Below are positions 33,592-40,518 of a DNA stretch of 64,000 nucleotides, piece after piece. Source of the DNA: Verrucomicrobiia bacterium (GTDB lineage: Bacteria > Verrucomicrobiota > Verrucomicrobiia > Verrucomicrobiales > DEV007); assembly GCA_030427505.1 (NCBI GenBank), contig JAUICH010000007.1, positions 186,001 through 250,000 of the forward strand. The letters are read 5' to 3'. The translations under genes and the position numbers were made by a program. How positions within the stretch are numbered: the stretch's first letter is position 1; every line of letters starts with the position of its first letter. The notes under the pieces are model-generated. The model saw only the letters and a list, made by a program, of their open reading frames with translations, made no database searches and had not been told where the DNA came from.

Positions 33592-35433
33592 TCAGTAAGC
33601 GCCGCGGGCGGTTAGCACGGCGGGCACGGTCCGGAACAGAATGGAGAGATCCTTGAGAAAGGTGGCTGAGTGGATGTATTCGAGGTCGAGCTTCACCTGA
33701 CCGTCGAAGTCGATGTCGGCGCGGCCTTCGATCTGCCACAGGCAGGAAAGCCCCGGCTTTACCGTCAGACGGCGCAGTTCCAGGCTGCGGTACTCGGCCA
33801 CCTCGCCCGGCACCGGCGGACGGGGGCCGACCAGCGACATGTCGCCGAGCAGCACATTGAAAAACTGGGGCATCTCATCGATGGAGAACTTGCGGATGAC
33901 GCGCCCCACCCGCGTAATGCGGGGATCGTTCTTCATCTTGAAAGTCACCCCGGCGGCGTGCTGGTTCCGCGCCTGGAGAGCGGCCTTGCGGGCCTCTGCA
34001 TCGGTGTACATGGACCGGAATTTCCACATCCCGAAACGGCGTCCGTTTTCCCCGATGCGGGTCTGTTTGAAGAAGACCGGGCCATTGTCCTCCAGCTTGA
34101 TAAGCATGGCGGTCACGGCGAACAGCGGCGTCAGGAGGACCAGCGCGGAAAAGCTGCCCACGATGTCCAGCAGGCGCTTCAGGGAAAGCCGGGCCCGGGC
34201 CCGGCCCCTGGCGGGGGTCCGGGTGGTCTGGATGCCGGCTTCGTGGTCGCGGGTGGTGCGCAGCCAGAGGATCTTGGTCCGGGGATCGAACAGGCGGGCG
34301 ATGACGGCGAGTTTCCAGAGAGCGAACTTCGGGAACTCAAGCAGGGACAGCCAGCAGCGCTTCGGCGCGCCACGCATCAGCATGGCCTGGAGGGTCATGG
34401 CGACCATGGCGCAAAGCGCTCCGGCGGCAATCGCGGCGGGCAGCCACAGGCCCAAGGCGGCAGTCACCAGCGCGGCCAGGCCGAGACTCGTGACATAGGC
34501 CACCAGCGGCGGCGTCACGAGGTCGAGCATCGTCTCAAAGGCTTGACCACCCCGGCGGGTGAACAGCATCCGGGTCAGGCGGCGGCCATATTTCCAGATC
34601 AGCTCGATGCGGCCGCCTTCCCAGCGGAGCCGCTGCTTGGTGGCGCCTTCCGCGTCGCTGGCCATCTCCGCCCGGATGCGCGCCTCGGGGAGGTAGCGAA
34701 CGCGGATGCCTTGCTCCAAAAGGATCAGGCTCAGCTCCAGGTCCTCATCCAGCGCTTCGGCGGGCCAGCCGTTCTTCAGCAGGACGCCGCTGCGGAAGGC
34801 CATGCCATTGCCCTTCAGGCCGGCGGTGGATCCGATGGCGTTGCGGCCCAGCGTGCGGAGGTGGTGCGAAACACACAGAGCGACTTCGCTCAGCGCGGCG
34901 CGCCAACTGGCCTCCACATTGGAGGTGCCGTAGTAGCCCTGGACCACCTGGACCTCCGGGTCGGTCATGGCGCCCGCAATGGCATCGAAGAAGACGGGAT
35001 CGACCTCCGTGTCCGCATCGACGATGGCGATGACGTCGTAGCCTTCCAGGGATTCCCGGTGGTTCTCGAGGAACCATTTCAGGGCAAAGGGCTTGCCGCG
35101 TCCCTCCTCCGGACCGGCGAAACGTTCCGTCACCCGCGCGCCCCGGCCGCGCGCGATGGCGGCGGTGCGGTCCGTGCAGTTGTCGGCAATGACAAAAGCT
35201 TGCAGGCGGTCTTCGGGATACCCGGTTTCCCGGATGCGGTCGAGCGTGCCTCCGAGAAGCCCTTCCTCATTGTGCGCGGGAATGATGACCGCGATGCTGG
35301 GCCGCTCGGCTCCGCTTGGGGGGGCGGTTTTCCGGCGCGGCATCAGGGAGGCGATCGAGAGGACGATCAGGTAGGCCGCGGGGACGGTCAGGGCGATCGT
35401 GGTGGAGAGGGCGAGAGTTTCCATGGCATTCAT
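33592..35433 (-). CDS. GT2 glycosyltransferase fused to polyprenyl sugar phosphotransferase
   Basis: This 613-residue fusion has one membrane helix (about 8-30), a GT2 domain (about 45-290; VIIPAHNEE, VDADTE, LDEDLE and QRLRWEGG) and membrane helices near 320-375. From about 415 follows a complete bacterial sugar transferase (LKRLLDIVGS, GPVFFKQTRIGENGRRFGMWKFRSM, DEMPQFFNVLLGDMSLVGPRPP). The C-terminal part loads the first sugar phosphate onto undecaprenyl phosphate; the GT2 part would add a later sugar. Having initiation and extension in one chain is unusual. The start is at 35433, with a second ATG at 35424. Confidence 0.85.
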   Translation of the reverse strand: MNAMETLALSTTIALTVPAAYLIVLSIASLMPRRKTAPPSGAERPSIAVIIPAHNEEGLLGGTLDRIRETGYPEDRLQAFVIADNCTDRTAAIARGRGARVTERFAGPEEGRGKPFALKWFLENHRESLEGYDVIAIVDADTEVDPVFFDAIAGAMTDPEVQVVQGYYGTSNVEASWRAALSEVALCVSHHLRTLGRNAIGSTAGLKGNGMAFRSGVLLKNGWPAEALDEDLELSLILLEQGIRVRYLPEARIRAEMASDAEGATKQRLRWEGGRIELIWKYGRRLTRMLFTRRGGQAFETMLDLVTPPLVAYVTSLGLAALVTAALGLWLPAAIAAGALCAMVAMTLQAMLMRGAPKRCWLSLLEFPKFALWKLAVIARLFDPRTKILWLRTTRDHEAGIQTTRTPARGRARARLSLKRLLDIVGSFSALVLLTPLFAVTAMLIKLEDNGPVFFKQTRIGENGRRFGMWKFRSMYTDAEARKAALQARNQHAAGVTFKMKNDPRITRVGRVIRKFSIDEMPQFFNVLLGDMSLVGPRPPVPGEVAEYRSLELRRLTVKPGLSCLWQIEGRADIDFDGQVKLDLEYIHSATFLKDLSILFRTVPAVLTARGAY

Positions 35434-35506
35434 GTCAGTGGGGTGGGTTAGTTGGTTTTGGTATTGGTTTTCCTTTGTTGTTTTGGGTTGGTGGTTTGGT
35501 TGTCTT

Positions 35507-36565
35507 TCAGAATTGCTGGCACTGGCGCAGGTAGGCTTTGCCGTCTCGCCGGCGGCGGGCGCGGACGAGCCGGGAATGAAGGCGGCGAAAGAGAGGCCGG
35601 CCGTCAGCCAGGGGACCCATCGAGCGGAGCCAACTGGCGACATCGGGCCGCACGCTGTTGAACCGGCCCACGAACTCGTCAAAGCTGTCGGGCCAGAGCG
35701 ATCCGAAATAGTGGACGATGCGCGCCTGCCGTAGCTCTCCCCAACCGGGCGCAAGCCCTTCGGCCAGGGGATTGATCATCAGGTTGTGCGACGCCGGCAG
35801 CACCCGGTGGCGCAGGCGCTTTTCGTGAACCGCCAGCGCCAGAGAGGTCTGCTCGGAGAAGTAAGCCCCGGAGTGGCGGGAGGCGATCCGGCTCCGAATC
35901 TGGCTGAGGCTGCGGGAGAGATGAGTCTCGCCCAGGCCGGAGGACCTCCGGTAGGCAAAAACGCCGCCCTGCCAGTACATCCGGATGGGGCCTGTCTCTC
36001 CCGTCTGGGCCGGGATGAAGGGGTAGCTCGATGGATCGAACCCGTGCCACTCTAGCATGGCCCGCCAGAAAGGTTCGTGCTCGTTCTTGCCGTCCGAGGC
36101 CACATCCAGGCGGCGGCTGGAGGGAATGGCGGCGAAGTCCGCGTCTCTGCCCAGTTCCAACTGTTCGGGCTCGCCAACGACCAGGGTGTCGGAGTCCATC
36201 CACACCACCGTTCCGGTGGTGGCCAGTTCCTCGCCATGAGCGAGAGCGACCGGCTTGTTCATGGGACCGTACCAATCCGCCTCATGCTGGTAGTCGAAGG
36301 AGATCCAGGCGACCCCCAGCCGGTCGAAGGCTTCGCGGGTATCGGGCCGGAGCGGCGCGCCTTTTCGGGGGGTGATTGCCAGGACGGGGCACTCGGCAAA
36401 ACGCCCGCCCCAGCGGCGCAGGCTTTCGGCCATCAGAACGGTCTGGGTTTCCAGGGGGCCGGATTCGACGCAGGCGATGAAGGTCACATCGGCGGCCTGA
36501 GTCCGGGCAACGGACTGTCTGGTGAAATCTTCAGAGTGAAAGACAGGATGAGTGGTCATGATCAT
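35507..36565 (-). CDS. Predicted glycosyltransferase-like protein of EPS operon
   Basis: This 352-residue soluble protein has a GT-A-like pattern: VTFIACVESGPLETQTVLMAESL at the start, then TGTVVWMDSDTLVVGEP, in which DSD could be the metal-binding DxD, and YWQGGVFAYRRSSG further on. This resembles GT8-like proteins but no family is certain. The C-terminus is rich in arginine. It lies 22 bp from the upstream GT4 gene and precedes the fused sugar transferase, all on one strand. Confidence 0.6.
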   Translation of the reverse strand: MIMTTHPVFHSEDFTRQSVARTQAADVTFIACVESGPLETQTVLMAESLRRWGGRFAECPVLAITPRKGAPLRPDTREAFDRLGVAWISFDYQHEADWYGPMNKPVALAHGEELATTGTVVWMDSDTLVVGEPEQLELGRDADFAAIPSSRRLDVASDGKNEHEPFWRAMLEWHGFDPSSYPFIPAQTGETGPIRMYWQGGVFAYRRSSGLGETHLSRSLSQIRSRIASRHSGAYFSEQTSLALAVHEKRLRHRVLPASHNLMINPLAEGLAPGWGELRQARIVHYFGSLWPDSFDEFVGRFNSVRPDVASWLRSMGPLADGRPLFRRLHSRLVRARRRRDGKAYLRQCQQF

Positions 36566-36587
36566 GGTTCCAGGTGGGTTTTGGGTT

Positions 36588-37877
36588 TCAGGCGGGCAGG
36601 CGCTTTTCGAACAGGCGGACCATGGCGGCGCCGTTTCGGATCTGGTGGTAGTCTTTCAAAACACGCTCGCGGCCCGCCCGCGCGAGGGGCTGCCACTCGT
36701 CGGGCTGAACCAGGAAGTCACCGATCGCGCAGGCGAGGGATTCCACGCAGCCGGGAGCGGTCAAACGCCCCGTCCGGCCGTCTTCGATCAACTCCGGAAT
36801 ACCGGCGATAGTGGTGGAGATCACGGGAATCTCCATGGCCATGGCTTCCATCAGGACGACCGGAACGCCCTCGGCGAAGCTGGGGAGGACAAAGAGATCG
36901 GCGCCCTGGAAGCGGGCATGAACTTCACTGGGGGGCAGGCCGCCGGTGAAGGTCACATGCTCGGAGATGGCAAACCGGCTGGCGGCCACCTGGAGGGAGT
37001 CCTGGTCCGGTCCCGCCCCAACGAAAGTAAGCTGGTGAGCCAGCCCCCGGCGGTGGAGCAGGGCCGAGGCCTGGAGCAGGATGTGTTGCCCCTTGGCGGG
37101 CACCAGCCGGCCGACGCAGAGAATCTCCGGCGTGCCGCTCCGTTCGGCTTTGGGAAAGCGGACCGCCGGGTGAAAGCGCGACGGATCGACCCCGCAGCGG
37201 ACAATCTCGAAGCGGTCCCAGACGGCGGGATCGGTAATGAGGCAAAGCTGGCTGCGGCAGAAATCGCTGATGCAGCGGGTGAAAGCCGCGCGGCTTACTT
37301 TCTCCGCCAGCATCTCCCGGTCCACCTGGTAGAAGACGTCCGGACCGTGGATGCTCAGGCTGTAGGTCAGGTCACCCGATTCGGCGGCGATCATGGCCGG
37401 AAAAGCGGCGGCATTGCCGAAGTGGTTGTGGACGTGGTCGAGTTCGTTTTCCAGCATCCGGTCGCGCAGCACCACGGCCTCGGCGAAGTAAGCCAGGGCC
37501 CGGAGCACGGAAGCCCGGGCTTTCGCGCGGATCTTCGCGGCCATGCGGAGCATGCGGCCCAGCCCGCGCGGGTTCCGGAACGCCAGGCGGGCCAGCGCGG
37601 GAAGGAAGCTGGCCGGAACGGCATCCAGCAGGAACAGCGTCTGGCTCGCTTCCCGGCTGAGCTCCACGGAAAAGCTCACCGCGCTGGCCGGACGGCGGAT
37701 CGAGACGCGAAAGATGTCGTGCCCGCGCTGCTCCAGCTCGGCAATTTCGTTCGCGATGAACGTATGAGACAGAGCCGGGTACTCGCTGATGAGGTAAGCG
37801 ATCCGTAGTTGCTTAACTGGCTGGGAATGCCGGACGAACTTGGATTGAGGAATAACGGTGGTTTTCACGGGAAGCAT
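36588..37877 (-). CDS. GT-B glycosyltransferase, family 4 (WcaL-like)
   Basis: This 429-residue GT4 enzyme has YLISEYPALSHTFIANEI at the start, as in colanic-acid-type transferases, HNHFGNAAAFPA and SIHGPDVF in the acceptor domain, ILCVGRLVPAKGQHILLQA in the donor domain, and PSFAEGVPVVLMEAMAMEIPVIST with the E-x7-E pair. It is the first gene of the minus-strand exopolysaccharide run and lies just downstream of a sigma-54-like promoter. The family is confident, the sugar unknown. Confidence 0.9.
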   Translation of the reverse strand: MLPVKTTVIPQSKFVRHSQPVKQLRIAYLISEYPALSHTFIANEIAELEQRGHDIFRVSIRRPASAVSFSVELSREASQTLFLLDAVPASFLPALARLAFRNPRGLGRMLRMAAKIRAKARASVLRALAYFAEAVVLRDRMLENELDHVHNHFGNAAAFPAMIAAESGDLTYSLSIHGPDVFYQVDREMLAEKVSRAAFTRCISDFCRSQLCLITDPAVWDRFEIVRCGVDPSRFHPAVRFPKAERSGTPEILCVGRLVPAKGQHILLQASALLHRRGLAHQLTFVGAGPDQDSLQVAASRFAISEHVTFTGGLPPSEVHARFQGADLFVLPSFAEGVPVVLMEAMAMEIPVISTTIAGIPELIEDGRTGRLTAPGCVESLACAIGDFLVQPDEWQPLARAGRERVLKDYHQIRNGAAMVRLFEKRLPA

Positions 37878-37903
37878 GAGATTGAAGTTGTGCCCCGTAT
37901 AAG

Positions 37904-37920
37904 GGCATTCCCCATGCCAA
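37904..37920 (-). promoter_or_regulatory. Candidate sigma-54 (-24/-12) promoter of EPS operon
   Basis: On the minus strand the site reads TTGGCATG-GGGA-ATGCC against the consensus YTGGCACG-N4-TTGCW. The essential GG and GC pairs have correct spacing; three other consensus positions differ. The start codon at 37877 would lie about 15 nt after the predicted transcript start. The operon itself ends with a sigma-54 activator gene. Confidence 0.55.
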
Positions 37921-38885
37921 CCTGTTTCTTATGGATTTAATCTGTTTATTTACAATGAGTTATGGATTTTACCCAAATAGGAGAGACTGCGTATTTCCGG
38001 AAGTTTTTCCGGTTCTTCGTTGGCGAAGACGGTAAGATTTACCGGTTCAGCCCGGGGCCCCGCCGGGGCGTGCCTGTTTCTATGAGGCTTCTTCCCGGCC
38101 TTTTGAATCACTCCGGACTACCTATCAGTGCGGCGAACCTTCCTGATCTTTACCCATAAGTCATCAATACCCCGGATCTCATTTCGCCGGAGCGTTTTTG
38201 AAGATTTAGGAAAATCCTTTGTCATCCGTGCCGTCAGACCCGGCTGACACCCAAGGGCTGAAGGCCCGAGAGCACAAAGCCCAGGCCTTCAGGCCTGGGA
38301 ACAATGCCCCCTTGGAATAGCGGGCTGAAAGTCCGCTAGCGAGCCTACGGATTTGTTTGCCGCCTCCGCTTGTAGTCAGGGCGAAACGAACGGGATCTGG
38401 GATAGCGAAGGCCCGCGCGCGACCCTACGGGCCGCTTTTTCTTAAGAGGAGCGTTACCCAGGCCTGAAGGCCTGGGCCTTGCGCGACAAGGGCTTGCAGC
38501 CCTCTGAGGATCAGCCGGTTCAGACCATCCGGAAGGGGCGAAAAGTCAGGAGCGGTCGCGGGTATCGGGACGAAGTTGAGGGAAGCGGACGGCGGTTCTC
38601 CCTACCTCGCCCCCGGCTGCCTGCCGCAAAGCGCCGATTCCGATTGGAGGTCCGAGCCTGACTGGCAGTTTTCAAAGAAGCTGCGCTTCCCCGGAAAAAA
38701 TGGGATTCCGCGGACAGTTTCGACTCGGTTGGGCTTCCTTATAGAGTTATGCGACTTGTGGGTGAAGTTCAGGAAGGATCGTCCCACTCCAAGAAAGCTT
38801 CGCTTCGCTACCGGTGGAGATCCCTTCCCGGCGAAACGGTAGCCCATTTGTATGACTCAAACAAAAGGCCGCGCTCCCCGGGGAG
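37921..38885. other. Gene-free gap between EPS operon and glnA
   Basis: No supported gene lies in this almost 1-kb stretch. A 65-codon frame at 37962-38159 has no family character. It lies between imperfect inverted repeats (GAGTTATGG near 37957 and CCATAAGTC near 38154). A palindrome cluster lies at 38250-38505. The rest shows hairpins only, possibly the remains of old insertions. Confidence 0.6.
38250..38505. repeat. Cluster of CTGAAGG-type palindromes
   Basis: The stretch holds GGGCTGAAGGCCC near 38256, a 20-bp hairpin CCCAGGCC/GGCCTGGG at 38280-38299, GCGGGCTGAAAGTCCGC near 38320, a second 20-bp hairpin at 38457-38476 that is the reverse complement of the first, and AGGGCTTGCAGCCCT near 38489. 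These look like REP-type repeats. A related single palindrome occurs at 1814-1828. Confidence 0.7.
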
Positions 38886-38931
38886 GCAAAAACAAAAAGG
38901 GCCGGCTGCCCCAATCGGCAACCGGCCCTTT
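38886..38931 (-). terminator. Intrinsic terminator of glnA
   Basis: An inverted repeat AAAGGGCCGG/CCGGCCCTTT with a 16-nt loop (38896-38931) is followed on the minus strand by TTTTTGTTTTTG. It lies 54 bp after the glnA stop. Confidence 0.85.
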
Positions 38932-38985
38932 GAGAGTTAGGGGAAACTAACCACGGAGCTGGATTTTCTCCAGCGTGTCCTTGGA

Positions 38986-40395
38986 TTAGATGTCGTAATA
39001 CATCACGAACTCGTGCGGGTGCGTCCGCAGGCGGATCTCGTCGTACTCGCCCATCTTCAGGTCGATGTAGTTGTCGACGAAGTCCTTGGTGAACACGTCG
39101 CCCTTGAGCAGGAACTCGTGATCCGCGGCGAGCGCTTCGCAGGCGCCCTTCAGGGATTCCGGAACCGTCTTCAGGTTCGCGGCTTCCTCCGCCGGCAGAT
39201 CGTAGAGATTCTTGTCGATGGCCTCGCCCGGGTCGATCTGGTTTTCGATGCCGTCCAAGCCCGCCATGAGCAGGGCGGAGAAGGCCAGGTAGGGGTTCGC
39301 GGCCGGGTCGGGGCAGCGGAACTCCACGCGCTTGGCTTTCGGGCTCGGGCTGTAGGTCGGGATACGGCAGATGGCCGAACGGTTCCGGGCGGAGTAAGCC
39401 AGGATGACCGGCGCCTCGAAGCCAGGCACCAGACGCTTGTAGCTGTTGTTGATGGGGTTCGTAATGGCGCACAGGGCCGGGGCGTGAGCCAGGATGCCGC
39501 CGATGTACCACAGACCCTCCTGGGACAGGCCGGCGTAGAGATCGCCCGCGAAGGTCGGGCTACCGTCTTTCCAGATGGAGGAGTGCGTGTGCATGCCGGA
39601 GCCGTTGTCCATGAACAGCGGCTTAGGCATAAAGGTGGCGGAGTGCCCGGCGCGGAAGGCGACGTTCTTCACGATGTACTTGTAGAGGCACATCTTGTCC
39701 GCCATGCGCAGCAGGGAGTCGAAGCGCAGGTCGATCTCCGCCTGGCCGGCGGTGGCCACTTCGTGGTGCTGGCGCTCCACTTCAATGCCGCAGGCGCGCA
39801 TCACTTCCACCATCTCATTGCGCAGGTCCTGGAACTGATCCATTGGCGCCACCGGCAGGTAGCCTTCCTTGTGCGGGATCTTATAACCCAGGTTCGGCTC
39901 TTCTTCCGCGCCCGTGTTCCAGATGGCCTCCATGGAGTCCACGAAGTGATAGCTGGTGTTCGCGGACGTGTCGTAGCGCACATCGTCAAAGATGAAGAAC
40001 TCTGCTTCCGGACCGAAGTAAGCCGTGTCGCCAATGCCGGTGGACTTCAGGTAGTCCTCCGCCTTTTTCGCGATGCCGCGGGGGGAGCGTGGGTAGGGCT
40101 CGCGGGAGAGCGGATCTTCCACGTCGCACACCATGCTGAGGGTTGGCAGCTCGATGAAGGGATCGATGATGGCCGTGGCGGGATCCGGCATCACAAGCAT
40201 GTCGGAGGCTTCGATGCCCTGCCAGCCGCGGATGGAGGAGCCGTCAAATCCCAGACCTTCCGAGAAAATGTCCTCGTTCAGTTCGGTGATCGGCACGGTG
40301 AAATGTTGCCAGCGTCCGTGGATGTCGCAGAACTTAAAGTCCACGGACTTGACGTTTTTCTCTTCCGAGAGGGTGATTACTTCTTTGGGTGTCAT
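38986..40395 (-). CDS. glnA: Glutamine synthetase, type I
   Basis: This 469-residue GSI enzyme makes glutamine from glutamate, ammonia and ATP. It has DGSSIRGW, the metal-binding GPEAEFF block, [10 protein letters not shown] and NRSAICRIP. The adenylylation tyrosine Y398 lies in NLYDLP, so it is the GSI-beta form regulated by covalent AMP addition. The enzyme that does this, GlnE, is encoded just upstream on the same strand. A TTGACA box lies at 40460-40465 on the minus strand, but its -10 partner is poor. A strong terminator follows the gene. Confidence 0.97.
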   Translation of the reverse strand: MTPKEVITLSEEKNVKSVDFKFCDIHGRWQHFTVPITELNEDIFSEGLGFDGSSIRGWQGIEASDMLVMPDPATAIIDPFIELPTLSMVCDVEDPLSREPYPRSPRGIAKKAEDYLKSTGIGDTAYFGPEAEFFIFDDVRYDTSANTSYHFVDSMEAIWNTGAEEEPNLGYKIPHKEGYLPVAPMDQFQDLRNEMVEVMRACGIEVERQHHEVATAGQAEIDLRFDSLLRMADKMCLYKYIVKNVAFRAGHSATFMPKPLFMDNGSGMHTHSSIWKDGSPTFAGDLYAGLSQEGLWYIGGILAHAPALCAITNPINNSYKRLVPGFEAPVILAYSARNRSAICRIPTYSPSPKAKRVEFRCPDPAANPYLAFSALLMAGLDGIENQIDPGEAIDKNLYDLPAEEAANLKTVPESLKGACEALAADHEFLLKGDVFTKDFVDNYIDLKMGEYDEIRLRTHPHEFVMYYDI

Positions 40396-40518
40396 GGGTT
40401 TGCTTTGTGGGGTTTTGTTTGCCCAGCGTGTCTAAATTCTGGGGCAAGCCTGATGGGGCTGTCAAACGAAAGCCCTGTTTCAAAGGGCCGCCCCGGCGCG
40501 AGGCGGGTTCTGGGGGGA

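Noticed and set aside
33670-35451. Long plus-strand open frame of 593 codons
   Set aside because: It is antisense to the GT2/sugar phosphotransferase fusion, whose motifs are unmistakable; high GC keeps antisense frames open.
37962-38159. 65-codon frame in the EPS-glnA gap
   Set aside because: No ribosome binding site or family similarity; it merely spans between imperfect inverted repeats.
40435-40465. Sigma-70 promoter of glnA (TTGACA box)
   Set aside because: The -35 box is good, but the best -10 candidate is poor and 19 bp away, so it was not called as a feature.
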